In this document: positions 7,811 through 16,361 of the stretch, piece after piece
How positions within the stretch are numbered: position 1 is the first letter of the stretch
How the letters are laid out: every line of letters begins with the position of its first letter
Assembly (NCBI RefSeq): GCF_022179245.1
Contig: NZ_BPQM01000029.1
Location: 1-64,000, forward strand
Length of the DNA: 64,000 bases
Reading direction: 5' to 3'
Origin: Methylobacterium gregans
Lineage (GTDB): Bacteria > Pseudomonadota > Alphaproteobacteria > Rhizobiales > Beijerinckiaceae
Position numbers and translations under genes: made by a program
The notes under the pieces: model-generated
What the model was told of the DNA's origin: nothing
Databases searched by the model: none
Seen by the model: only the letters and a program-made list of their open reading frames with translations

Positions 7811-8893
7811 ATGACTGACGTGCTTCGGCGTCCCGGCCACGCTCCGTCGCGCCGGTTCCTGCTGAGCGCAGGCGCGGCCGCCGCGGCCCTGCCCTTGTTC
7901 GGCGTGAGCGCCGGGCGCGCCTGGGGGCCCGGCCCCGGCGCGCCGTTCGATCCCGGCCCGCTCTGCAGCCCCGCCGCCGCCGAGGGGCCTGCCGGTCCGC
8001 TGAAGCCGATCAAGCTCGCCTGGAACGCTACGGCGATCTGCACTGCCGCGGCGCCGCTGGCCAAGGAGCGGGGCATCTTCGCCAAGCACGGGCTCGACGT
8101 GGAATTCGTCAATTTCGGCGGCTCGACGGAGGCGTTGCTCGAGGCCATCGCCACCGGCAAGGCCGATGCCGGCATCGGCATGGCGCTGCGCTGGCTGAAG
8201 CCCCTGGAACAGGGCTTCGATGTCAAGATCACCGCGGGCCTTCACGGGGGCTGCCTGCGCCTGCTCGCCGCAAGATCCGCCGGCATCACCGATGTCGCCG
8301 CGCTCAAGGGCAAGACCATCGCGATCAGCGACCATGCGAGCCCGGCCAAGAACTTCTTCGGCCTCCTGCTGGCGAAGGCCGGGATCGACCCCGAGAGCGG
8401 TGTCGAATGGCGGCAATACCCCGCCGACCTCCTGAACCTCGCCGTCGAGAAGGGCGAAGCGCAGGCGCTCGCCGATTCCGACCCGCGCACGTGGATCTGG
8501 CTGAAGAACCCGAACTTCACGGAGGTCGCCACCAACCTCTCCGGCGCGTACGTCGACCGCACCTGCTGCGTGGTCGCGGTGCGCGGCAGCCTGATCCGCA
8601 ACGATCGCGCCGCCGCCTCCGCGCTCACCCGCGCCATCCTGGAGGGCGGACACCGCGTCCACGAGAATCCGGGGGAGGCCGCCCGCATCTTCTCCGGCTA
8701 CGGCGGCAAGGGCTCCGTCGAGGATCTGGCCGCAATGCTGCGCAGTCAGCACCACGGCGACCGCCCGGTAGGGGCCGACCTCAAGCGGCAGCTCGTGCTC
8801 TACGGGGACGAACTCAAACAGGTGAACGTCCTCAAGCGCACCACCGACACGGCGAAGTTCGCCGAGCGCGTCTACGCCGACGTGCTGAGCTGA
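7811..8893 (+). CDS. ABC transporter substrate-binding protein, NitT/TauT family (Tat-exported)
   Basis: 360 aa. The N-terminus carries a twin-arginine signal (SRRFLLSAGAAAAALPLFG), so it is probably exported folded. The mature part has the NMT1/TauA fold: IKLAWNATAICTAAAPLAKERGIFAKHGLDVEFV, then GSTEALLEAIATGKADAGIG, DVAALKGKTIAISD and the C-terminal helices. The ligand is not identifiable, but context points to a sulfonate or related organosulfur or organonitrogen compound. It is followed by its permease 9 bp later and the ATPase. It differs from SsuA-like proteins in the island in having the longer NitT/TauT layout. Confidence 0.85.
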   Translation: MTDVLRRPGHAPSRRFLLSAGAAAAALPLFGVSAGRAWGPGPGAPFDPGPLCSPAAAEGPAGPLKPIKLAWNATAICTAAAPLAKERGIFAKHGLDVEFVNFGGSTEALLEAIATGKADAGIGMALRWLKPLEQGFDVKITAGLHGGCLRLLAARSAGITDVAALKGKTIAISDHASPAKNFFGLLLAKAGIDPESGVEWRQYPADLLNLAVEKGEAQALADSDPRTWIWLKNPNFTEVATNLSGAYVDRTCCVVAVRGSLIRNDRAAASALTRAILEGGHRVHENPGEAARIFSGYGGKGSVEDLAAMLRSQHHGDRPVGADLKRQLVLYGDELKQVNVLKRTTDTAKFAERVYADVLS

Positions 8894-8902
8894 GAGGGAT
8901 TC

Positions 8903-9898
8903 ATGGCTAGCCTGACCGGCGTCGTCCGGGCGCCCGCAACCGCCCAACACCTCCCCCGCCTGCCGCTTCGTGTATTGGCGGCCGGGGCAGCCTGGAGCGC
9001 GCTCGCCGCCGCAACATACCTTCTGCCGGAGGAGGGCGACTTTCCCTACACGGCCGCCTTCGCGGGCACCGCTCTCGTCCTCGGGCTGGCCTTGCCGTTC
9101 GCATCCGCCCTCTGCAGCCAGCTCGGGCGCTTCGGCGCGTCGCTCGCCCACTGGACACCCTGGCTCGCCGCCTTGGCGGCCGGCTTCCTCGCCTGGGAGC
9201 TGATCACCGCCAAGTTCAGCCTCCTGCCGATGCCGTTCTTCCCGCCACCGCAGGCGATCCTTGAGGTGTTTCTGGAGGACGGGCCGAAGCTCGGCGGCAG
9301 CATCCTCGCCTCGCTGAAGCTGCTCCTCGGGGGCTACCTGATCGGGGCGGCACTCGGTTTCGCGGCGGGGGTCGCGATCGGCTGGTCGAAGGCGGTCGGC
9401 TACTGGGCTCACCCGGTCCTGCGCTTCGTCGGGCCGCTGCCTGCCACCGCGTGGCTGCCGCTCGCCTTCTTCGTCTTTCCCTCCTCTTGGTCGGCCAGCA
9501 CATTCCTCGTGGCACTCGCCACCGGCTTTCCCGTCACAGTGCTAACCTGGTCGGGCGTGGCCGGGGTCAACAAGGCCTATTTCGACGTGGCGCGCACACT
9601 CGGGGCCTCGCAGAGCTTCCTCGTCCTGCGGGTGGCGATCCCGGGCGCGCTGCCGCACGTCTTCGTCGGCCTGTTCATGGGGCTCGGTGGCTCGTTCGCG
9701 GTGCTGGTGGTGGCCGAGATGCTGGGCGTGAAGTCGGGCCTGGGCTGGTACCTGCAATGGGCGCAAGGGTGGGCGGCCTACGCGAACATGTACGCGGCGC
9801 TGATCGTGATGGCGCTGATGTGTTCGGGGCTGATCACCCTACTGTTCGCCTTCCGCGACCGGGTTCTCTCCTGGCAGAAGGGGCTGGTGCAATGGTAG
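8903..9898 (+). CDS. ABC transporter permease, SsuC/TauC type
   Basis: 331 aa, longer than usual because two extra hydrophobic segments (residues about 20-70) precede the standard six-helix core. The core shows the family loop EMLGVKSGLGWYLQ and the EAA-type stretch ARTLGASQSFLVLRVAIPGALPHVFVG, which contacts the ATPase. It forms the membrane channel for the binding protein encoded just upstream. Its stop overlaps the ATPase start (ATG at 9892), indicating coupled translation. Confidence 0.85.
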   Translation: MASLTGVVRAPATAQHLPRLPLRVLAAGAAWSALAAATYLLPEEGDFPYTAAFAGTALVLGLALPFASALCSQLGRFGASLAHWTPWLAALAAGFLAWELITAKFSLLPMPFFPPPQAILEVFLEDGPKLGGSILASLKLLLGGYLIGAALGFAAGVAIGWSKAVGYWAHPVLRFVGPLPATAWLPLAFFVFPSSWSASTFLVALATGFPVTVLTWSGVAGVNKAYFDVARTLGASQSFLVLRVAIPGALPHVFVGLFMGLGGSFAVLVVAEMLGVKSGLGWYLQWAQGWAAYANMYAALIVMALMCSGLITLLFAFRDRVLSWQKGLVQW

Positions 9899-10701
9899 CC
9901 GCGACGCGCGAACGGCCCGACCCCGGCGTCGCCGCCGGGACCACCCCGGTGGGCGGCGCCCGGCTGACGGTCGAGGCCGTCTCCCACGCCTTCGGCATCC
10001 GCGGCACCCCATTGCCGGTGCTCGACAGGCTGAGCCTCGACGTGGAACCCGGCGGCTTCGTGGCGCTGCTCGGCGCCTCGGGCTGCGGCAAGTCTACCCT
10101 GCTGCGGCTGGTCGCCGGCCTGGAGCCGCCGGATACCGGCCGCATCGCGGTCGACGGCGCGGCGGTGACGGGGCCGGATCCGTCCCGCCTCCTCGTCTTC
10201 CAAGACCCCACCCTCTATCCTTGGCGCACGGTGCGAGGGAACGTGGTGCTCGGTCTGGAGGCGCGGGGCATCGGACGCGAGCGGGCGGCCCGCGCGGATG
10301 CGGCCCTGCGCCTCGTGGGCCTCGACGGGTTCGCCGAGGTCTACCCGCACCAGCTCTCGGGCGGCATGGCCCAGCGCGCGGCGCTGGCCCGGGCGCTCGT
10401 CAACGAGCCCCGCCTCCTCCTGCTCGACGAGCCGCTGGGCAAGCTCGACGCCCTGACCCGGCTCGCGATGCAGGCCGAGATCCTGCGGCTCTGGCAGCGC
10501 TCGCGCTTCACCGCCGTCTTGGTCACGCACGACGTGGAGGAGGCCTTGGTGCTGGCCGAGCGGGTGATCGTGCTCTCCGAGCGGCCGGCCGCGATCCGGG
10601 CCGACATCCCGGTCGACCGACCCTACCCGCGCCACCGCGACGATCCCGAACTCGTGCGCCTGCGCCGCGAGATCCTCGGGATTCTCGGCCAGCCGACCTG
10701 A
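9892..10701 (+). CDS. ABC transporter ATP-binding protein, SsuB/TauB type
   Basis: 269 aa. Walker A is GASGCGKST, the Q-loop VFQDPTLYPW, the signature LSGGMAQRAALARAL, Walker B LLLLDEPLGKLDALTR, and the switch histidine is in TAVLVTHDVEEAL. It powers the permease encoded upstream. The start ATG at 9892 lies inside the end of the permease gene; the open frame runs further 5' but that part is antisense-like filler overlapping the permease. Confidence 0.9.
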   Translation: MVAATRERPDPGVAAGTTPVGGARLTVEAVSHAFGIRGTPLPVLDRLSLDVEPGGFVALLGASGCGKSTLLRLVAGLEPPDTGRIAVDGAAVTGPDPSRLLVFQDPTLYPWRTVRGNVVLGLEARGIGRERAARADAALRLVGLDGFAEVYPHQLSGGMAQRAALARALVNEPRLLLLDEPLGKLDALTRLAMQAEILRLWQRSRFTAVLVTHDVEEALVLAERVIVLSERPAAIRADIPVDRPYPRHRDDPELVRLRREILGILGQPT

Positions 10702-10778
10702 GCCGGTCGCCGCCACCGAGCCCACGCCGCTGCGCGGGCTCACTCGCGCTTCTCGCAATCCCATCCTTCGAGGACCCG

Positions 10779-11729
10779 ATGTCCCTGTCCCGCCGCGCCC
10801 TGCTCGCGGGCCTCGCCGCCCCAACTCTCCTCGGCCGTCCGGCCCGCGCCGCGACGACGTTGCGCATCGGCTACCAGCGCTCCTCGACGCTGGTCGCACT
10901 GCTGCGCCAGGACGGTAGCCTGGAGGAGGCACTCAGGGCCCAGGGCACCGGCCTGTCCTGGCACGAATTCACCAGCGGCCTGCCGATCATGGAGGCGCTG
11001 AACGCCGGCCAGATCGATGTTTCGGCCGACGTCGCCGACACGGTGCCGGTCTTCGCGCAGGCGGCAGGGGCACACATCACCTACGTCGCGCAGGAGGCGG
11101 CCTCGCCCGAGGCGCAGGCGATCCTCGTGCCGGCGGGCTCCCCCGCGCGCACCGTTGCCGACCTGAAGGGCAAGCGGGTCGCGGTGACAAAGGGCGCGGG
11201 CAACCACTTCCTGGTGCTCGCCGCCCTTAAGGAAGCCGGGTTGAGCTTCCGCGACATCGTGCCGGCCTACCTCACGCCCGCGGACGGACGGGCGGCGCTC
11301 GCGAGCGGCGGCGTCGAGGCCTGGGCCGCCTGGGACCCGTTCCTGACCGCGGCGCAGCAGCAGGCTGGCGCGCGGGTGCTGCGCGACGGGGCCGGGCTAT
11401 CCCTCTACAAGCGCTATTATCTCGCGGCCGACACCTACGTGGCGGCCAACGGCCCGGCGCTGGGCGTGCTCTTCGCCAGGCTCGCGCAGACCGGGGCCTG
11501 GGTGAAGGCGAACCCGGCCGAGGCCGCCGCTCGGCTCGCTCCGCTCTGGCGGCTGGAGCCGGACATCGTCGCGGCGGCCAACACGCATCGCAGCTACCGT
11601 GTCGAGCCTGTCACGCGCGAGGGCCTCGCCGAGCAGCAGACGATCGCCGACGCGTTCCGGACCGAGGGGCTGCTGCCGCGCCCCGTCGACACCGCCGCCC
11701 TCGGGATCTGGGCGCCGCCCGTCCGCTGA
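10779..11729 (+). CDS. Second SsuA-like sulfonate-binding protein (Tat signal)
   Basis: 316 aa. SRRALLAGLAAPTLLGRPARA is a Tat-type signal peptide. The mature sequence is SsuA-like: LRIGYQRSSTLVALLRQDGSLEEAL, IMEALNAGQIDVSADVADTVPVF, VADLKGKRVAVTKGAGN and GGVEAWAAWDPF. It lies 77 bp after the ATPase gene and probably belongs to the same operon as an alternative binding protein, giving one transporter two ligand ranges. It is closer in sequence pattern to the binding protein at 4928-5875 than to that at 7811-8893. Exact ligand unknown. Confidence 0.85.
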   Translation: MSLSRRALLAGLAAPTLLGRPARAATTLRIGYQRSSTLVALLRQDGSLEEALRAQGTGLSWHEFTSGLPIMEALNAGQIDVSADVADTVPVFAQAAGAHITYVAQEAASPEAQAILVPAGSPARTVADLKGKRVAVTKGAGNHFLVLAALKEAGLSFRDIVPAYLTPADGRAALASGGVEAWAAWDPFLTAAQQQAGARVLRDGAGLSLYKRYYLAADTYVAANGPALGVLFARLAQTGAWVKANPAEAAARLAPLWRLEPDIVAAANTHRSYRVEPVTREGLAEQQTIADAFRTEGLLPRPVDTAALGIWAPPVR

Positions 11730-11747
11730 GGGCGGCGGGGCGCGGCC

Positions 11748-13082
11748 CTATCGCGGAGCGGGAGAGGGGACCGGCGGCGGGCGCGAGCCGAGATGCCCGC
11801 GCAGGGTCCGGGCCTCGTACTCGTCACGGAACAGGCCACGGCGACGCAATTCCGGCAAGACGAGCGTGATGAAGTCGTCGAGGCCGCCGGGCAGCGTCGC
11901 CGGCATGATGTTGAACCCGTCCGCACCACCGGCCCGGAAGCGCGCCTCCATCTCGTCCACGATCTGGGTCGGGGTGCCGACGATCTGCGAATGTCCGCGC
12001 GCGCCCGCGATCCGCAGGTAGAGCTGGCGCAGGCTCAAGCCCTCGCGGCGGGCGAGATCGAACATCAGCTGCTGGCGCGACTTGGCACCGTCGGTCTCCG
12101 GCAGCTCCGGAACGGGCCCGTCGGGATCGTAGGCAGAAAGATCGAAGCCGCCGATCATGCGTTCGAGCAGCGCCAGCCCGACCACCGGATCGATCAGGTC
12201 CTGCAATGCCTCGAACTTGGCCCGAGCCTCGGATTCCGTGCGTCCGACCACCGGGAAGAGGCCCGGCATCACCTTGAGATCGTCAGGGCGGCGGCCGAAA
12301 GCGGCCATGCGGCCTTTCAGGTCGCCGTAGAACTCCACGGCCTCGGCGAGGGTCTGGTTGGCGGTGAAGACGATCTCGGCAGTGCGAGCGGCGAGATCCT
12401 TGCCCGGTCCCGACGACCCGGCCTGCACGAGCACCGGCTGGCCCTGCGGCGTGCGCGAGATGTTGAGTGGCCCCCGCACCTCGAAATGCTTGCCCCGGTG
12501 GTCGAGCGGCCGGAAGCCGTCCGGCTTCGAGAACTGGCCGCTGGCGCGGTCGATCACCACCGCGTCGTCGTCCCAGGTGTTCCAGAGGCCGAGGACGACG
12601 TCGACGAACTCCTCGGCACGCTCGTAGCGGTCGGCGTGGCGCGCGATCCGATCGTTGCCGAAATTGGCGGCCTCCGCGTCTGTCGCCGAGGTGACGAGGT
12701 TCCAGCCTGCGCGGCCGCCGCTGAGATGGTCGAGCGAGGCGAAGCGACGGGCGACGTTGTAGGGCTCGTTGAAGCTCGTGGAGGTGGTGGCGACCAGACC
12801 GATCCGGCTGGTGACGGCGGCCAGCGCCGAGAGCAGCGTCACCGGCTCGAAATGGGTCGAGCGGGCGGTGCGCTCGCTGGAGCGCAGGTTGGTGTCGCGG
12901 ATGCCAGTACCGTCTTCGAGGAAGACGAGATCGAACTTCGCGGCCTCGGCCTTCTGCGCCCAGCCGACGTAGCGTTCGAGGTTGATCCCGCCGTCAGCTT
13001 CGCTGGAGGGATGTCGCCAGCCCGCGATGTGGTGGCCGGTCGCGTAGAAGAAGGCGCCGAGGCGCAGGGTGTTCTGGGTCAT
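11748..13082 (-). CDS. LLM-class flavin-dependent monooxygenase, NtaA/SnaA/DszA family
   Basis: 444 aa, the usual length for the NtaA/DszA branch. The family opening LRLGAFFYATGHHIAGWRHP is clear, as are GWAQKAEAAKFDLVFLEDG, the central GGRAGWNLVTS, and RYERAEEFVDVVLGLWNTWDDDA. Such enzymes use reduced FMN and O2 to oxidise sulfones, nitrilotriacetate or similar substrates. The start at 13082 matches the family N-terminus, although the frame stays open far upstream. It is the last gene of a minus-strand operon with an ABC transporter. Substrate not known; a sulfone or sulfonate is likely from context. Confidence 0.85.
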   Translation of the reverse strand: MTQNTLRLGAFFYATGHHIAGWRHPSSEADGGINLERYVGWAQKAEAAKFDLVFLEDGTGIRDTNLRSSERTARSTHFEPVTLLSALAAVTSRIGLVATTSTSFNEPYNVARRFASLDHLSGGRAGWNLVTSATDAEAANFGNDRIARHADRYERAEEFVDVVLGLWNTWDDDAVVIDRASGQFSKPDGFRPLDHRGKHFEVRGPLNISRTPQGQPVLVQAGSSGPGKDLAARTAEIVFTANQTLAEAVEFYGDLKGRMAAFGRRPDDLKVMPGLFPVVGRTESEARAKFEALQDLIDPVVGLALLERMIGGFDLSAYDPDGPVPELPETDGAKSRQQLMFDLARREGLSLRQLYLRIAGARGHSQIVGTPTQIVDEMEARFRAGGADGFNIMPATLPGGLDDFITLVLPELRRRGLFRDEYEARTLRGHLGSRPPPVPSPAPR

Positions 13083-13141
13083 GTACCGGTCTGAAGGTTG
13101 AAGGCACGGAGACGTGACGGGGCCTGTGCGGGCCGGCCGCC

Positions 13142-14014
13142 TCAGCGGACCATGCCCCAGCGCCGCACCGTCAGGCGCTCCAGGGTCGCGAAGATGAGGT
13201 TCTCGACGACGAGGCCGATGGCAATGACGAGGAGCAGGCCCGCGAAGACGCGGTCGGTGTAGAGCTCGTTGCGGTTCTGGAAGATGTACCAGCCGAGCCC
13301 GCCCTTGCCGGAAGCCGCGCCGAAGACAAGCTCTGCGGCGATCAGGGTGCGCCACGCGAAGGCCCAGCCGATCTTCAGACCGGATAGGATCGCCGGAAGC
13401 GCGGCCGGGATCAGGATCTGCCAGACGTACGGCAGACCTCTCAAACCGTAGTTGCGGCCGGCCATCCGAAGGGTCTCGGGCACCCCCTGGAAGCCCGCAT
13501 AGGTGTTGAGGGCGACCGGCCACAGTACGGAGTGGACCAGCACGAAGATGAGGCTCGCGGCGCCGAGACCGAACCAGAGCAAGGCCAGCGGCAGAAGCGC
13601 GATGGCGGGCAGCGGGTTGAACATCGCCGTCAGGGTCGAGAGCAGGTCGCGGCCGGTCTGCGTCGAGACGGCGAGCGTCGTCAACCCGAAGGCAAGCAGG
13701 ACGCCGATCAGATAGCCCTGCGCGAGCACCTGAAGCGAGATCCGCATCCGTTCGAGAAGCTCGCCGCTGATGAGCCCCTCGGCGAGCGCCGACAGGGTCG
13801 CGCGGAAGCCGGGCAGCAGCAGGTCGTTGTACTGCCAGGCCGCCGCCGCCTCCCAGCCGAGGGCGAGCGCCGCCAGGATCAGGCCCTTGCGCAGCCAGCC
13901 CTGCTGCCAGAGCCGCGTGGCGAACGGTAGCGCCCGTGCGACAGGCGCTTCTACGTAGGGCGCGAGCGCCCGGTCGTATTCCGGGCGGATCGGCGGCAGG
14001 ACGTGCTGGTTCAT
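13142..14014 (-). CDS. ABC transporter permease, SsuC/TauC type
   Basis: 290 aa with an N-terminal hydrophobic segment and the six-helix BPD_transp_1 core. The coupling region reads LRMAGRNYGLRGLPYVWQILIPAALPAILSGLK, followed by the loop LVFGAASGKGGLGWYI. Its ATG overlaps the ATPase stop (ATGA). Together with the ATPase and the binding protein at 14927-15958 it forms the second complete sulfonate-type transporter of the island. Confidence 0.85.
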   Translation of the reverse strand: MNQHVLPPIRPEYDRALAPYVEAPVARALPFATRLWQQGWLRKGLILAALALGWEAAAAWQYNDLLLPGFRATLSALAEGLISGELLERMRISLQVLAQGYLIGVLLAFGLTTLAVSTQTGRDLLSTLTAMFNPLPAIALLPLALLWFGLGAASLIFVLVHSVLWPVALNTYAGFQGVPETLRMAGRNYGLRGLPYVWQILIPAALPAILSGLKIGWAFAWRTLIAAELVFGAASGKGGLGWYIFQNRNELYTDRVFAGLLLVIAIGLVVENLIFATLERLTVRRWGMVR

Positions 14015-14913
14015 CGCGGAGCCGACGGGGTCTCGGGTTCGGGGCTGGCCTCAAACAGGCGCCCGTGCAGGCGCTGGACGGCAGCCTGGAACGCGCGGCT
14101 GCCGATGTCGCCCAAGGTGAAGTCGTGGCAATTGACCTCGCCGCGGACGCGGCCGGGATGGGGCGAGAGCAGCGCTACGCGGCTGCCTACCACCAGAGCC
14201 TCCTCGATGGAGTGGGTGACGAAGAGAAGCGTGAAGCGCACCTCCTCCCACAGCGAGAGCAGTTCTTCCTGCATCTTGCGCCGGGTCAACGCGTCCAGTG
14301 CCGCGAAGGGCTCGTCCATCAGGAGCACCTTCGGTTGCGTGGCGAGGGCGCGGGCGATGGCGACGCGCTGCTTCATGCCCCCGGAGAGCTGGTGCGGGTA
14401 GCTGTCGGCAAAGCGGGAAAGCCCGACCTTGTCGATGAAGTGGCGTGCCCGCGCCTCGGCCTCGCGCCGCCCCGCGAGCCCGGCGGCCCTGAGGGGGAAG
14501 GCGACGTTCTGCAGCACGGTCTTCCACGGCGGCAACTGGTCGAACTCCTGGAAGACGACGATGCGGTCCGGTCCCGGACCCCGCACCACTCCGCCGTCGA
14601 GCCGGATCTCGCCCTCGACGGGTTCGTGGAAACCCGCAACGGCCTTGAGCAGAGTGGACTTGCCGCAGCCCGAGGGGCCGAGCAGCACAAAGCGGTCGGC
14701 CGCGTAGATGTCGAGATCGATCCGGTGGGTGGCCCGCACCACGCGCTCCGGCGTGCGGTACTCCAGGCTGACGCCCGCGATCTGCAGGAGCGGGGCCGTC
14801 TGTCCCATTGCAACCGGCGGCGCGGCGGACCGGCCGGTGCGAGCCGCGGATCCGGGCGGCGCATCCGCGGCTCGGTTCACGGCAAGCGCTTCGCGTGCGG
14901 CAACCAGCGTCAT
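14011..14913 (-). CDS. ABC transporter ATP-binding protein, SsuB/TauB type
   Basis: 300 aa. A 40-residue variable N-terminus precedes the nucleotide-binding domain; a second in-frame Met at residue 36 is an equally possible start. Walker A is GPSGCGKST, the Q-loop VFQEFDQLPPW, the signature LSGGMKQRVAIARAL, Walker B VLLMDEPFAALDALTR, and the switch TLLFVTHSIEEAL. It energises the permease encoded directly downstream, with overlapping codons. Confidence 0.9.
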   Translation of the reverse strand: MTLVAAREALAVNRAADAPPGSAARTGRSAAPPVAMGQTAPLLQIAGVSLEYRTPERVVRATHRIDLDIYAADRFVLLGPSGCGKSTLLKAVAGFHEPVEGEIRLDGGVVRGPGPDRIVVFQEFDQLPPWKTVLQNVAFPLRAAGLAGRREAEARARHFIDKVGLSRFADSYPHQLSGGMKQRVAIARALATQPKVLLMDEPFAALDALTRRKMQEELLSLWEEVRFTLLFVTHSIEEALVVGSRVALLSPHPGRVRGEVNCHDFTLGDIGSRAFQAAVQRLHGRLFEASPEPETPSAPR

Positions 14914-14926
14914 CGGCCCGGCCCGC

Positions 14927-15958
14927 TCAGCTACCCGCCGCGATGCGCGGGTTGACGAAGAAGTAGTCTTCCAGAGTCTTGGGCTGGTTCTTGATCGCGC
15001 CGACGCGGTGCATGAACTGGCCCAGGCCGAGGGTGTTCTGAGGCTCGACCTTGAACGTGACCTCGGGGTTCTTGATCACCTTCAGCAGCAAGTCGCGGTC
15101 GATGCGGCTGTTGTTCGCCTTGATGTAGATGTCGGTGGCCTTCTCCGGATTGGCGGCGATGAACTTCGCTGCCTCGTCGAGTGCATCGACGAAGGCCAGG
15201 TAGGTCTTCGGGCTGTCCTTCTGGAACCGCTCGGCGGCGTAGAGCACGGTGGAGGAGGCCGGGCCGCCCTGGACGTCGTAGGAACTCAGGACGATGCGCG
15301 CCTTGGGATTCTCGGCAAGCTCCTGCTCCTGGAAGGGCGGGTTGCCGAAATGGCCCGTGATCTCCGTCCCGCCCTTGATGATGGCGGCCGCGGCCTCCGG
15401 ATGCGGGACCGCGACGCTGATCGGATCGAGCTTGGCGAAGTCCTTGTCGCCCCACAGCTTGGCCGAGGCCCATTGCAGGATGCGCGCCTGGACCGAGACA
15501 CCGACTGCGGGCAGCGCGATCCGGTCCTTGTCGGTGAAGTCCGCGATCGTCTTCACCTCGGGCCGGTTGCTCACGAGGTAGTAGGGGAAGTTCCCGAGCG
15601 AGGCGACGCCCCGGACGTTCTGCCGCCCACGGGTGCGGTCCCAGAGCGTGAACAGCGGCCCGACGCCAGCGCTCGCCACCTCGATATTGCCGGAAAGCAG
15701 CGCGTCGTTGACGGCCGAGCCGCCCGAGAGCTGCAGATACTCGACCTTAATGTCGAGTCCTGCGGCCTTCCCGTGCTTCTCGATCAGCTTCTGGTCTTCG
15801 GCGACGTTCAAGAGCAGGTAGACCACACCGAACTGCTTGGCGATGCGCAACTGGCCTTCCCCGGCCGCAGCCGGGCTCAACGCCGCCCCCATGAGGGTCA
15901 GGCCGCCGAGCATGGCGGCGACCCAGGGACGGGAGAACAGGCTGTGTCGCAGACGCAT
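14927..15958 (-). CDS. ABC transporter substrate-binding protein, NitT/TauT family
   Basis: 343 aa from the ATG at 15958, which has AAGGA upstream and gives a good Sec signal peptide (PWVAAMLGGLTLMGAALSPAAA). An upstream in-frame start would add 28 unlikely residues. The mature protein has the NMT1 fold: LRIAKQFGVVYLLLNVAEDQKLIEKHG, QLSGGSAVNDALLSGNIEVASAGVGPLF, and a C-terminal VEPQNTLGLGQFMHRVG. It is the first gene of the minus-strand operon with ATPase, permease and NtaA-like monooxygenase. The bound compound is probably a sulfonate or sulfone. Confidence 0.85.
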   Translation of the reverse strand: MRLRHSLFSRPWVAAMLGGLTLMGAALSPAAAGEGQLRIAKQFGVVYLLLNVAEDQKLIEKHGKAAGLDIKVEYLQLSGGSAVNDALLSGNIEVASAGVGPLFTLWDRTRGRQNVRGVASLGNFPYYLVSNRPEVKTIADFTDKDRIALPAVGVSVQARILQWASAKLWGDKDFAKLDPISVAVPHPEAAAAIIKGGTEITGHFGNPPFQEQELAENPKARIVLSSYDVQGGPASSTVLYAAERFQKDSPKTYLAFVDALDEAAKFIAANPEKATDIYIKANNSRIDRDLLLKVIKNPEVTFKVEPQNTLGLGQFMHRVGAIKNQPKTLEDYFFVNPRIAAGS

Positions 15959-16361
15959 CGCAAGATCCTTGGGAACGCCGGTCGCTCTGGCTGAGACGAA
16001 GCGACAGCGTGGGAACCAACCAAAAATCTGCCCTCCGCTCACAATCAGGTCAACGAAATGTTCTTTTTAAAGAATTCGACCGAGAGGTTTGATCATCTCT
16101 CCATCGCGGGGTGGCGTAGAAGAAACCGTTGTTGCCCAACCTATGCGGGATGGGAGACAATGCGGTGCGGATGCCGGGCCATGCGCTCCGACGAGGCTCC
16201 AAGCCGCCAGGATCGCGTTCGATTTGACGGACAAGACGTGTGCGGATTGCGTTGGACGGGGCGTGTCCTGTCCGCTGCGAGCTACAGGTCGCTGACCACA
16301 TCCTCACCCCTGTATCTGGAGGGGCCCGGATCGCTCGTGACACGGAGATGTTCGCGGTCGC
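15959..16361. other. Intergenic region upstream of the second sulfonate operon
   Basis: 403 bp with no convincing gene. The near-palindrome TTCTTTTTAAAGAA at 16061-16074 and surrounding AT-rich DNA are candidates for a control site of the binding-protein operon. On the minus strand a TTGACC near 16050 could be a -35 element. No -24/-12 promoter was found, so the neighbouring sigma-54 activator probably does not act here. Confidence 0.4.

Noticed and set aside
7607..9412. 601-codon minus-strand open frame
   Set aside because: Antisense to an intact binding protein and permease; low-complexity composition.
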